Of a stretch of 34,187 nucleotides of DNA, positions 12,521 to 23,953 are shown one piece after another. The notes beneath the pieces are model-generated. The model ran no database searches, was not told the origin of the DNA, and saw only the letters and a program-made list of their open reading frames with translations. The stretch is taken from NCBI GenBank assembly GCA_009602725.1, contig WELB01000026.1:655294-689480 (forward strand), given 5' to 3'. This DNA is from Spirogloea muscicola (Eukaryota; Streptophyta; Zygnematophyceae; Spirogloeales; Spirogloeaceae). How positions within the stretch are numbered: position 1 is the stretch's first letter; each line of letters starts with the position of its first letter. A program made the position numbers and the translations under genes.

Positions 12521-13740
12521 GGCGGCCGTCAACGACGACGTCTGCTCGACAGCCGCTCGGGCGAGGCCAGGGCCTGCGGCCAGCACAGGGCTCTTGAGGG
12601 CAGGCCTCGCGCTAGGGGGCCGTTAGCGAGAGCCAGCGAAGCGGCCGCCAGCGGCCGCCGACCGGAGCCAGGCGCCCGCGCCGGGCCTCCGCGGCCATCG
12701 CTCCTCGCATTAAGGCGGCGGTGGCGGCGACGGCGGCGGCGACGGCGGCGGCGGTAAGGCACAACCTGGGCGTCGCCGGCGGCGGCGGCAGCACGGATCA
12801 TCGTCCTGGCTTCCTCGGAGCTCTGGAGAGCCAGCGTGGAGGCCGGGAGGAGGTCCCCGCGCCGGCCGCCGCCGCCGCCGCCGCCGCCGCCGCCNNNNNN
12901 NNNNNNNNNNNNNNNNNNNNNNNNNNNNNNNNNNNNNNNNNNNNNNNNNNNNNNNNNNNNNNNNNNNNNNNNNNNNNNNNNNNNNNNNNNNNNNNNNNNN
13001 NNNNNNNNNNNNNNNNNNNNNNNNNNNNNNNNNNNNNNNNNNNNNNNNNNNNNNNNNNNNNNNNNNNNNNNNNNNNNNNNNNNNNNNNNNNNNNNNNNNN
13101 NNNNNNNNNNNNNNNNNNNNNNNNNNNNNNNNNNNNNNNNNNNNNNNNNNNNNNNNNNNNNNNNNNNNNNNNNNNNNNNNNNNNNNNNNNNNNNNNNNNN
13201 NNNNNNNNNNNNNNNNNNNNNNNNNNNNNNNNNNNNNNNNNNNNNNNNNNNNNNNNNNNNNNNNNNNNNNNNNNNNNNNNNNNNNNNNNNNNNNNNNNNN
13301 NNNNNNNNNNNNNNNNNNNNNNNNNNNNNNNNNNNNNNNNNNNNNNNNNNNNNNNNNNNNNNNNNNNNNNNNNNNNNNNNNNNNNNNNNNNNNNNNNNNN
13401 NNNNNNNNNNNNNNNNNNNNNNNNNNNNNNNNNNNNNNNNNNNNNNNNNNNNNNNNNNNNNNNNNNNNNTCCCCCTGACGAAAGCCGGAGGCCGCAGCGA
13501 GAGCACGGCCAGCACGCAGATGCAAGGCGTGGGCCATGGACCGCTGGAGGGAGACGGACAAGCGCATACGATACACCTGAGCCCACGAGCCAGCGGCGTT
13601 GAAGTCAGCCGGCTCACCGCGCCTGCGGGACACAGCGCGCCGTGCAAGCCTGGCCAACAGGTCGAGCCAGTGGGATCCGAGAGCCCCATGCACGTCCACA
13701 GCCAGGGGGAAGAGAGGGGCTAGCAAAGCCAGCCCAGAAA
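12521..13740 (-). promoter_or_regulatory. GC-rich 5' flank of the EF-hand/TPR gene, interrupted by a gap
   Basis: The region upstream of the ATG at 12520 is very GC-rich and contains imperfect GGC/GAC trinucleotide repeats (12715-12756) and a GCC run (12867-12894) that ends in the assembly gap. It probably carries the promoter and 5' untranslated region. Open frames crossing the gap contain only undetermined residues and cannot be supported. Confidence 0.45.
12895..13469. other. Assembly gap, 575 N
   Basis: This is an unbroken run of undetermined bases directly after a perfect GCC trinucleotide repeat, suggesting that assembly failed in a GC-rich simple repeat. The true length may differ from the 575 bases shown. 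Confidence 0.97.
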
Positions 13741-14340
13741 AGAATGGACACTGTCTGCAGGCCTCAAAAGGCCACAAAATAGTGCCCGGAAAGACCAAGG
13801 GGGCAAGAGCTGTGGGTGTGAGAGAAAAGGGTTACTTTTTGGGTCTTGAGGGGTTTGAAAGTGTCCTTCAAAGCCCTCGCCACCATTGCTCCCGACAGCG
13901 AGTACTCGGCACATCCATCGCCTTTGGAAGAGCCTCTCGTTTTGCATATTGCAACGATCCTAAGCTTTCGCCTAGCATTGGCGTGGTGGCTGTGCCTTGG
14001 CTGCCGCTTCAGGTCATTGGCGGGTGGCCTCCTTCAGCGGCCACCACCTCCTTCACTACCTTTGCTTTCGTCTGAACAGTGTATTGGCTCAGTTTGGCCT
14101 CGCTTACGATTCTAGTGCACCGCGGGCCTTTCCTTGTCGGAAGAGCTGCTCGAAGTTATTCCAACTTGCGGCTGTAAAACTAGGCTTACTCACGTGGCTA
14201 TGAATGGTAGCCACTTGTTCTGCTGTGTACTTTGTGCTCTTGTGTCGGGCATACCTTAGATCTTGTTTACCAATTTGGGCTGGCCTTTCATGGCCACCCT
14301 TACGAAAAAGCCTTTCGCTTTAGAGTGACAGCCTAAACCC
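13725..14340. repeat. Repeat-derived intergenic sequence
   Basis: The segment 13725-13765 contains AGCCAGCCC then AAAAGAAT, a diverged copy of the dispersed ~60-bp repeat. Near 14270-14320 an inverse variant (TTGGGCTGGCCTTTCATGG) occurs. The intervening sequence has a similar composition with repeated TTTGG and CCTTT words. I see no conserved coding sequence. Confidence 0.45.
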
Positions 14341-14837
14341 AGTCTTGCATGTGCCAACCCCGAGGACTAGTGGGCGGGGTACATGAGCTTGGCCACCACG
14401 TTGAAGCGGTACACGAGCTCTGCATGTCCTATCTTGGCAGTGTACAACGACAACACATGCAGATGACAGTGCTCGCATCAAAGACGAAGCAGGGCGAGAA
14501 GGTCTTATTGAGCACAGGGCACGTGGAATCATGCACATGCACTCAAAGATCTGCCTGCTGTCATGATTTCATACATGATGCAGTTGCACTCATGCTAACT
14601 ATGTGTAGTGCATCCTGGCCTTCATGACCCCTTCGGAGCCAATAGCTGCCGATGTATTCTGAAGGTAAGTGGAAAGGGATACCGATTTAGCAATCTGCTG
14701 CTTTCCATTCGCCTGGAAAGGGTATGACTTCCCCAAGAGATGTTTGTGAATGCCAAACCTTGCAAACTTGACCCATGCTAGTAGAATGAGGAAGTGTGCC
14801 ACATTTTGACAAGAGCTGGATTGTTCACCTTCAAATG
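14341..14837. other. Intergenic region downstream of the U11/U12-65K gene
   Basis: No recognisable protein or RNA gene was found. The part nearest 14837 is expected to hold the 3' untranslated region and polyadenylation site of the U11/U12-65K gene on the minus strand; no clear polyadenylation motif was identified. Confidence 0.5.
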
Positions 14838-17800
14838 TCACTTCTTCCCCTCGTCGCTTTTACGAGTAACAGGCTTGCGTCCATATTGGACAACCATAGG
14901 CTTGTCCTTCAGCAAGTAGCCATGTGTGGCAACCTGACACAAGCAAGGCCAATGATATTGAAGTCCTAATATTGTCCAATATCAATCAGCTATCTCGTAT
15001 GTAGCTTGGACTTTTAGACTTACGTGCAAACGGCCATTGTTGCTTGTATTACAACTGCATACAATGCCAGTCTGCTGCTTGGACTATTGTGCATGAATCT
15101 ACCTTATGTGTAGTTTTACAGTAAGAGGAGCAGTATGTACCACTTACCAGAGCTTTTTGAGCCAGGTTGAGGGCTGGGAAGGTCACAAAAGCTTGCCCAC
15201 GCATACGACCCTCCTGAGTCAGGCACATGGAGTACTTCCTGAATTAGTGTCTGGGTGTTCTACGTTCAAGTCTACGTTACATCAGAGACAATATCCGTCT
15301 AACGAGATTTCTAGTTCAGAAAGGTTGCAACCTGACGAACTTCTGCATTGCATCAGTGATCGAACCCCAATGTGGCCCCACGTTTATGTCAAAGATCGTG
15401 TAAATGTGATGCAATGTTATGCATAATCAGGTCTTTGCAAGTAACCTGCATTAGCTTCACGCCAAGCTCTTTGTTGGCAGTCTCTTCTGATCCCACAAAA
15501 GGACCTGCTCCAGAACATTGCGTCCTTGCTGTGAGCCATGCTTGCATCACATCACATACTTCAGTGGCACTCATCAAGTTTAAGAGCCGATAAGTCCTGC
15601 TAAAAGCATAGACTTGGGAGTCAAGGGTTTGTCATGAGGTGCTTGCCATAGATATGCCGCAAATCCTCTTGTGTGACATCCTTGGCCAGGTTCTTGATGT
15701 AAAGGACGTCCGAAGGCTCTCCCACTGAGTAATTCTGGACATGGAGGTGATTGACGCGTTGCTTTGGGTCATTGCCAAGCGTGCTGAGGCTGCCTACCGG
15801 CCCCTAATACAGGAGTTCTGTATAGTGCATCACACAGTGCTTGACTGAAGGTTCAGGTGGACGAACTAGGTGACCCAAAAGTATAGGTAATCTGGACTAA
15901 ATTGGGGTTCTGCTTGGCCAAGCCAGACGGTCAACACATGCACCTTGAACATGGGCATGGCTAGGATCTCCTCGGGCGACAGCTTGCTCTTCTGGATCTC
16001 CTCAATGACAGCCAACTCAGAGTTCTGCTTCCGAGCGGCTCTTGTCTCCTCACCTGCTCCTGTTCGTTGTGCTGGAGCAAGCTTCGACCCTAACTTTATC
16101 TGAAGCACATCCTCAGATCAGAATGTCAGTGCACACAGTCACCTGAATTATACACGGCTTCATTGAAGACAGAAGTTTGAGCAACTATCATGGGTGTACG
16201 ACAAGCTTCGAGGTCCCCCAGACTGTGTAGCACAGTCAATCTGTCTGCAGGTCTTATGTTAACAGCTAGAATGCTCGTACTTGGATGACGGGGGCATTCT
16301 TCTTGATGACGGAAGTAGGCTTGGCCACGTCCTTCAGTGGGGGCAAGCTTGTCACGGAGACCCTGGCTTTCTTCCTTGGCCTCATGCCGGATGTAAGGGC
16401 ATCCTCTCCTTCTCCTTCCCTCACCTGGTCGCGTGCATTGACTTAGACAATCAGTCTCAAAATATTTCAGTGAGAGGTTTATGCACAGTCCTGAGTCACA
16501 ATTGCCAGTTGCCAATTTTCGACATGGCTCGCATTGGAGTAGAATGGGTCTGGTTCGCCAGCAGACCTCCTCATCAGACTCAAGCTCCGACTCGCCGTCG
16601 GAAAGGTCAGGAGCCGCTTGAGCAGTCAGGGGAGGAGAAGAAGGAGGGGCTGGAGGCGGGGCAGCTGAGGGGAATGGAGGAGTGGGGACGGCCGGCCGGA
16701 ATGGTGCAGGAAGATTCATCTTGTTCATAAGATGGAGCACCTGCCACAGGCACACACACCAAGCAAGGACTCAGCTTGAACATAACAAGGTTAACCACAA
16801 AAATGTCAGTATGCAAGCTTTTCCATATCTGGCCATACCCAAGAAGCCAGACAACAATCCCAGTCTCCAGTCAAGCGGATGATGCCAGAAGACTTGACAA
16901 GTGAGAGCTCCATGCGAGAAACAGGCAGTAAGAAGGATGCACATCTTCATGCCTTGTAGTGCAAGGTCAAGCGAGGCAAAGCGGAGCCAGTGGAAGTTCC
17001 TGTGTGAAAGTGACTGCCGCCCCAGAGCAAAGGAGTATGGCAAAGGAACGTGGGCAAGGCCAGCCTGCCTGCGTGTAGAGCCGTGGCACCGCGATGAGCG
17101 CACTCGTGATGTTGCTGAGGATGTTGCTGTCTGGCGGAGGGTAGGCATACCTGCCAATATGCCGCAACAGAAGCCAGCACCCGTGTTTAGCCATAAGCAT
17201 CAGCATCCTCCGCCGCTTCAACACAGACCTCACAACAGCATTGGACTACCAAATTGTATGAACATCAAACCACAAAACATCGATGAGTACTTGAGAGTAG
17301 GCAAGCTTGACTGCAGGAAAGAAACTAAAGCTCAGCAAGCACTCTGTACTCTTCACACCATGGCGACAGTCCATAACTGACGGATAGAGCATGGAACGAA
17401 CTCCAAGTCAGGTGGGAACGGGTAGTCGACGCCGAGCGAGGGAGCAATTGGCTCGCCAGGAGGTGGAGGCTTTGCCGCATAGCTTCCCGGCAGCATGGTC
17501 GGTACAGGGGTGGGACCACGTAGGACAGGTCTGAGATTGAAGCTGGCAGTGGACCGCAGCTCGGTGGGACTGGCGAGGTACGGGCTCTGAAATGCCAGCC
17601 GTGGCGAGGAAGGTGGCGGGAAAGCGTGGAGCTCGAGAGAAGCGTCAGGTGGGGCGGCAGCTGCCTGCACAGCGATAGGTGCCGGTGCTGGAGTGGGGCC
17701 GCTGCTGCGGGCGCCTGACACCACCACGGCCTTGGCAGCGCTACCGCCGGCGAGCTCGGCCTTGGGCTCGGTCTCAGGCGCACGCCCGACCCACAGCGTC

Positions 17801-18622
17801 TTGTTCAGGAGCCGCAGCCTGAGGAGCGCCAACGAGGGTCAACCCCGCGACCAGTCCTAGCAGAAGCACTGACAGCTGGACCATAAGCATAACTCTGTGA
17901 CACCGTCCCCTAAGCCCTGAGCCCTACTACCTGAATCTGGTTAAGTGGCATGTGGTGCTCGAGCAGCCGGTAAGAGCACTCGACCACCAAAGTGCAGGCA
18001 AGCTCCGCGAAGACGGTGGGGGCAGACACCAAGCACAGAAGACGGGCTCATAGCCACACAGTCACGGTTGCAGCAGCACGGGCAGGATGCTGCTGACGCA
18101 AAGACTTGCTGTGATCGTTGATCTAAGGTGGCGACTGCGAAGTCGGTCTCAACTCCCAGTGACAGGCAGTGGCAGGACTGTGTGTTTGTGCAAATCTTGC
18201 TGCTATCTATGAAGTCAAGGGCTTGCTGTTTTCCTGTGGAGGTACTGGCTGAACTGTGCACCTGTGGAGCTGCGCCTGTGCCCGTACGGCGGCGGCCTCG
18301 TCGGCAAAGTCGACGTAGGCGCAGTTTTTCAGCCTGCAGTGCAGCAGCAGCCGCCGCAGCCGCCCCAGCCGCCGCACAGGCCCCTGTCAGCCTCTGGCAT
18401 CCCAACTGTGCAGTGGCATGGCCGTCCATCACCAAGGGCATCCACGAGACTTCGTCTACGCTCCGACCTGCCAAGCGAGCAGGGCCGGACGACTGCAGCG
18501 CCATAGTGCGCGAGCAGGCGCTGCAGCGTCTCGGGCTGCACTGTGTCGGGGATATGCTTCACGAGCAGCGTTGCTGCAGTAGCAGCTGCGCGGCCGCTCG
18601 GCGTGCTAGGAGGCTCCACCAT
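14838..18622 (-). CDS. RNPC3: U11/U12 snRNP 65 kDa protein (RNPC3 homologue), 11 exons, 502 aa
   Basis: This is a component of the U11/U12 di-snRNP, which recognises U12-type introns; in the family the C-terminal RRM binds U12 snRNA and the N-terminal part contacts the U11 59K protein. Inferred exons: 18468-18622, 18262-18333, 17402-17818, 17069-17150, 16567-16740, 16281-16424, 15944-16099, 15647-15734, 15446-15504, 15148-15213, 14838-14933; total 1509 nt. RRM1 has LLVKHIP at residues 19-25, AYVDF near 57-61 and TLWVGRA near 83-89. The family block YAYPPPDSNILSNI opens exon 4, followed by VLHLMNKMNLP at exon 5. RRM2 has VLYIKNL at 410-416 and RGQAFVTF at 454-461. Two introns appear to be GC-AG (after 17069 and after 15647), because only these junctions keep both frame and family alignment. 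The start ATG has a good context (GTCGCCATGG). The length lies between the plant and animal proteins. Confidence 0.93.
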
Positions 18623-19478
18623 GGCGACTCCTTGGCAGCTCACGGCCGGCGCGTCAGCGACGAGGACTCAGTTGCCGCCCTCAGGCTCTGGCACTGGCGG
18701 AACGGCTCAGCGCCGTCGCCCGTCGCCCTGACCGCACGCCAAAACATTCGGCCACCATTTCGGGCTTCCGGCTGTCGCCTTGCGCTCTCTTGCACATGTC
18801 CACGACGCTGCTGGCCCCGTCCACCGCGTGACCAGGTGGGAGGGCAGCAAGCAGTGGCGTCATCGCCCTCCAGCACCCCACAGGCGGAGCATGGAGCGGG
18901 CGAGCATCAGGAACAGGCCTGTGGATGGATGCAAGCGTGTGCCGCTGCGAGGTGGGCGTTTCACAAATAAGATAAGGAGGCACGACCGCAGTGCGCGATG
19001 GCGAAGTCCTGCTCTGTGCCAATGCTCGAATGCAGCGGGTGGGCTTCAGTGACTGAGGACTGGCCAAGGGGACGAGGCAAGGAGGCGAGGTGCGGGGACG
19101 AGGGAGACTGTATCAGGAGAGAGACAGGAATGTGCTGAGGAGAGGGAGGCAGGATTACTGGGATGAGATGACAGAGGGGAGTTGGGACCGAGGAAGACTG
19201 GACGACAGAGAGAGGGGGGAGAGGGGATGAGAGGGAGAGACGAGGGAGAGGGCGAGAGGTGGGGAAGGAGGTGTGCAGCGGCCGCAGCTTGCGCCAGCTC
19301 CCAGACGCTGCCAGTCGTCCTCCCACGGCAGAGCCTTGCCCCGCCTTGCCGAGCCTTGCCGCGCCACCGTCCAGCAGGCGTCGAGCCGCCTGGGCTTGTG
19401 GGCCACTGGCGACTGCCGTCGTGCCAGTGGCAGCGCCTGCCGCAGCCGTGGGGGCCCCTCTGGCCGGCCGCGTCGCCC
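18623..19478. promoter_or_regulatory. Divergent promoter region between U11/U12-65K and SURF1
   Basis: The two genes start head to head 856 bp apart, so this interval must hold both promoters and 5' untranslated regions. It is GC-rich at both ends. Its centre is a strand-asymmetric purine tract annotated separately. Open frames here are long on both strands but match no family. No TATA-like element was identified with confidence. Confidence 0.6.
19067..19268 (+). repeat. Polypurine (GA-rich) tract in the divergent promoter
   Basis: For about 190 bases the + strand is overwhelmingly G and A, with many GAGAG and GGGAG words and only isolated pyrimidines. Such tracts can form triplex DNA or bind GAGA-type factors; that role is inference. 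Confidence 0.8.
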
Positions 19479-21976
19479 ATGGCTCTGGCAGCCGCCCTTG
19501 CGGCAGCCGCTCGGCAGCTCAGACGATCCACTGCTGCCGTCTCGAGGCCGTCCCTCTGGAGCTCCATTGACGGCGCCCCTTGTGGAAGCCCCGTCCAGCG
19601 ACTCTCCACCGCTGCTTCTGTGCACACGCCGCCAGGTGAGACTACTGCCGCAGCGACATCCGGGCGCGTGTCTCAGGCAAGCTGGGTCAGCGATGCTTCC
19701 TGCGGCCTCCGCTGGCCCTTGCGGCGGGCGGGAGCACGGTGAGCACTATGAGGGGTCCAGCTTAGAGCTTCACAGATGGCCGCCGAGCCTGGCCGAGCTG
19801 CTCGACGACCAACATCAGCAGCAAGAGGCACTGCGGAGCAGGTTGACGGGTCCGTCTGTGGAGTTACGTCAGCATGGGTTGAGGGTGTAGCGTGAGCTAC
19901 TTACGTGTTGTGGATGACAGAGCGCCCACCACAGACAAATGAGCTGAGGCGACAGCGAGCCTGTGCCTTGTGTCGTCCCCTTGTTCAGCCCCCACCTGTG
20001 CTACTTTAGTTCACAGCTTATGACAGGCAAAATTGCGCTTGTAACCCACAGAAACACTGGTGGGTGCGGTACCAGGCGCAGAGAGGCGGCCTCCTGGGTG
20101 GTCCATCCTTGTGCTGCTCCTGCCCCCTGCTGCTGCGTTCGGCCTTGGCACGTGGCAGCTTAAGCGGCGGCAGCAGAAGGTCTTGCCTCTCCTGAACCTC
20201 AACGACCTCAGTCCATTAGAGCTCTGCTTTGTGACAGCCGTCTACTCGATTGTTCTTGTATGCCACTCTGGAAATTTCAGCCAACGTAGTGCAGAGGTTG
20301 TGCTTATGTATGTAGTTGCTCCACAAAGTAAAGTGTGCAAAGGATCAAAAGCCGACATGCGGTGTTGGCTTGAGCAGCTTCGTTGGTCCAGTGCAAGGAC
20401 TGCTCTTGCACTGAAGCTCCCGCTTTGCAGCAGTTTTTTTCCAAAAAGCTGCACGCAATCTGCTAGTGGAAGTCCAATATGATGCCTTCTTGATCCTAAA
20501 GCTGCAGTCAGAGATGTGCATTGCTTGAGCAGGTGGACCTTCTCCAGCAACGTGAGCAGCGGCTACAAGAGGAGCCAGTGCCCCTGACTCTGGAGCTGAA
20601 GCTTGCTGCCAGCAGCAGCCAGCACGTGGGAGCCAGCCCATTTGAGTATCGGAGGGTGGTCTGCGAGGGCATGCTCGACGAGGCACGATCACTGTTTGTC
20701 GGGCCACGGGGGCGCAGCGTCGGCGGCATCACCGAGAAGGGCTACTATCTCATCACGCCGGTCATCCCCGCCGCTGAAAACGGCCTGTGGTAGAAGCTCC
20801 AGGTCCTCAGCTCGCTTGCGGCGTGCAGCATCAAAGACTTCCGCAGTGCCGCCTAGACTTAAGCTCTGCAGGTCGATGTTGGTATGTGAACGATGGGGAT
20901 GACTTTAGGGATTAGTTTGATGTGTAACCCAACAGCCATGACCACTGTTTTCAATGGCGGTGCAGCTCGCGGCCACCGGTCCTCGTCAACAGGGGCTGGG
21001 TGACTGAGGCATGGAGGAGGGAGCATGACCACAACCAGGGCGTCGATCAAGATGCGGCCGTGCCGGGGCGCACCTTGACGGCCAGTCCATCGGGCTCTGT
21101 CTCTGTTGTTAAAGGCGATAATGGGCACCAAAGGAGCTGGTGGCACTTCTGGAGCAGCGGACATGAAGCTACAAGCGCTGCGGTGGAGGTGTGTGCCCAC
21201 TGTAGCAGCAAAGCCGGTGGCAGGCATTGACAGCCCGCTGCACACGGAGAAACCACTGCGAAAGAAGTTTTGTGGTAACACGACAATGGGTTGTGCTGGC
21301 TGGGCAGGGCACGGCACCGCCACCTGTGACGAGGATCTGTGGCATTGTACGCTCGAGCGAGCAGCCGAGCGCCTTTGTGCCGGCAAATGTGCCGACCGCC
21401 GGGCAGTGGTTCTATTTGGACGTACCTGCCATGGCAGCCGCCTGCGGCCTGCCACCGGGCACGCTACTAGTGGACGCAATCAGAGATGGTGGCGCCTTGG
21501 AGGCGACGTTGCAAGGGTCGCCGATTCCCAAGGACCCATCGGAGCTCGTTCGGCAGTCTGTGATGCCACAGGACCATCTCAACTATACTCTCACCTGGTA
21601 GGACAACGGCGGTGCATCACATAATAGAGTCGTCAAAGCTTGCTTATATGTAAGCCGTGGCCCGCCTCAGTGAATTCAGGAAGTGATTTGAGCGTGGCCT
21701 CTCCATCTCACACTACCTGCCTTCCTTTACTTAATCGCTAGCACAGTGGTTGTAGTTGGACACTGCTTGGAGTTGGACTGGTATTGCATAGGATGTCGAA
21801 TCCAAGACCCTTTACGCATGGGCCATGGTTCAGCCGTATCTGAGAAAGTCATGTGTATGAGCCTTTCCTTGAGAATGCACAGGTACACTCTCTCAGCAGC
21901 CACGGCCTACATTGCATATCGGCGGCTACATATGGTGCGGGCGCCCATGATGACCAAGGGAAAGCGACAGCAATGA
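19479..21976 (+). CDS. SURF1: SURF1, cytochrome c oxidase assembly protein, 6 exons, 374 aa
   Basis: SURF1 acts in the mitochondrial inner membrane in an early step of cytochrome c oxidase assembly, helping heme a insertion. Inferred exons: 19479-19635, 20076-20179, 20533-20789, 20966-21188, 21308-21597, 21883-21976, total 1125 nt with all phases consistent. The N-terminus is Ala/Arg/Ser-rich without acidic residues for the first 30 positions, as expected for a mitochondrial presequence. The first membrane segment (ILVLLLPPAAAFGLGTW, residues 63-79) is followed by the family's WQLKRRQQK. Further family blocks are FEYRRV, GITEKGYYLITP, VLVNRGWV (178-185), GQWFYLDVPAMA, MPQDHLNY and the C-terminal membrane segment with YTLSAATAYIAYRRL. 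The length is close to the Arabidopsis protein (~354 aa). It shares a divergent promoter with U11/U12-65K. Confidence 0.95.
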
Positions 21977-23347
21977 GCTCGGCTGCATCCACGTACTTAT
22001 GGGAGGAGATGCTTACATGTCTATGTTCTCTTCAATGTCATACCAGCACACCAGATGCTTAGGCCCCTGATGGCTGCATCGGCCACCGTGAGCTTGTCAA
22101 CAATGCCCGCTCGTTCTGGAAAGAAAATTTCTTCTTGGCACCAGCTGTAATAAGCAGCAGGCGGTTTGCTTCTGCATGCCTGTAAAGGGGGCAGCAGCAA
22201 TTATGCAACCTCAGTATTGTTCTGCCTCAGTGGCTCACGCTTACAGATTGCTTGTGTTGGCTAGAAGGCATAAGATACCAGATGCTTGCTGCAATCTGGC
22301 ATAGCCTGTGACTGCCATCCTGACATGTTATCAGCCAGCCACATTCCCAAGTTGGAGCCAAAGGCAGGAGGGCCCTCTAGCGTACACCAACCCACTGGGA
22401 AAGATGTGGTAAAGGTGAACAATGTATTCTGTTGGCCTGCCAGACTGTTGTTGGCCCAGGCGAGCATTGGCAGGCTCCATGGTCTTGTATGTATGTGTTG
22501 TTGCCTTCTCAGTCTACCTTGCGCGTCATAGTATCAAGGAGGCTAGGGAGTGGTGCCTAAAGCCTGGCTTCAGTTGAAGGATTGTCGCAGTATGAGGGAT
22601 GTTGCAGCTAGAATGCTGTAGGGGACATATTAGCGTTCTGAACGCTCGTGCAATTACTATGGACATTTATGAATGACAGTGCCTTGCAAGGACTGATTCT
22701 TAGCAGTTAGTCCCATAGCCAGGGAACGCCTCACTCAGCTAGGGAATGCCCCCAGCTTTATCAGGCCAAGTACTGCGAGGAGGCCAGTGATTACGGCCTC
22801 AAGTGAAGGACGGCGTCAGATAAGTTATGGTCGCTGCAATCATTCTGTGATGGCCTTGTCGTCCAATAGTAGCCTCTGCACTTCATACTACTGCTGTTGT
22901 ACTTTGATGAAGCGGATTGTCAGACATAAGTTGGTGGTACTAGCATCTTCTAATTGTTCCTGACATGCAAGCAGGAAATGCACTTAAGCTTGCAATGCGA
23001 TGATGTGCTCTTGTAGTGGAAAACTGCATGCCAAATATGGCCGGCACAGAAAACTACTTCAAATTACCGTGTTGAAGTAACCATTGTTAACCTTGGAGGC
23101 TTCACGGCCTTCGAGAAGCACCTCACCTCGTGTAAAAAGGTCACCTCTCATTAGCAGGGTTGAGTAGGAAACTTTTAGCTGTGCCAGAGGTACACTGAAG
23201 CTGATGGACATCACAAAGCGGCATAAAGGGCCATGCGGCACCACTTACAAGGGTGTACTGCTGCTGGCAAGCGCAGCGCCCAGGAAGGGCAACGGCAAGG
23301 GCCTAATGTGCCGATTGGTGGTAGCTGCTGCAGGCAGGCTTTGCAGA

Positions 23348-23408
23348 AGAAGTGGCTCTCCCAATGGGGGCAAGGGCTGTGAGAAGCCAGCCCGAAAAGA
23401 ATTGACAA
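23348..23408 (+). repeat. Dispersed ~60-bp repeat, well-conserved copy
   Basis: The unit begins AGAAGTGGCTCTCCCAATGG and ends AAAAGAATTGACAA. Over ~60 bases it appears identical to the copy at 34002-34062. More diverged inverse copies lie just downstream (about 23670-23800), making this a local cluster. Confidence 0.85.
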
Positions 23409-23669
23409 ATTTGCAGAGGCTGCAGCGGTAGAGCTGATGTCAATTTGTGGCTTTCACGAGGTGTCATATGCACTGCGCGAGGGTACCATCCTTCGAGGTC
23501 TTCTGTGTTTCAGAGCTTTCCGGCTTCCAGGAGCCTAGCTTCTCTGACCTGAGGCTGCTTAGCAGGGGTTACTGAGTAACACGTAGCTGCTTTGTTTCTT
23601 GTTGTGCTTGCTTTTCTTAGCGCTTCCCCTAGCCCCCTTCCTTTGCCAGCCCCTCTTCTCTATGGGCGA

Positions 23670-23800
23670 GCACTTTCTTGCTTGCTTTTCCAGCCCATAT
23701 CCCCAAATGGGCGAGCCCTTTCTTTCCGGCTTCGGACCTTGTCCGTTCTTTCGTGCTGGCTTCTTCAGCCCTCGCCCCCGTTGGATGAGCTTACTTCCCG
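23670..23800 (-). repeat. Dispersed ~60-bp repeat, diverged inverse copies
   Basis: Two adjacent units in inverse orientation contain TTTTCCAGCCCATATCCCC and GGACCTTGTCCGTTCTTTCG followed by GCTGGCTTC. They match the reverse complement of the conserved copy at 23348-23408 with scattered changes. Confidence 0.6.
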
Positions 23801-23953
23801 CTTGCTGTTCGGTATTCGGGCGTCAGTTAGCGACGTCTACGTGCAGCACGGGTCCCCACTTGTTGCGCCGCGGCGTCGAGCCCGGCGCCTCACCTTGCGC
23901 TCGCCTGCAGACCAGGCAGCTCCAGCAGTCCGCCGCAAGCGGCGCCAGCGACC

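Larger units (their letters stand above)
21977..23953. other. Unassigned region between SURF1 and ASC-1
   Basis: Nothing here can be named. Two minus-strand stretches look possibly coding. One is 22059-22180, opened by a CAG acceptor and containing LLLITAG and KKKFSFQNERALL before a stop. The other is about 23150-23245, with RGDLFTRGEVLLEGREAS and a good donor-like GTGAGG inside it. I could not join them into a phase-consistent gene. From 23345 onward copies of a dispersed repeat occur, and from about 23820 the GC-rich 5' flank of the ASC-1 gene begins. Confidence 0.45.

Noticed and set aside
12529-13798. Long open frames on both strands crossing the N run
   Set aside because: Most residues are undetermined and the flanks are GC-repeat translations; no family match.
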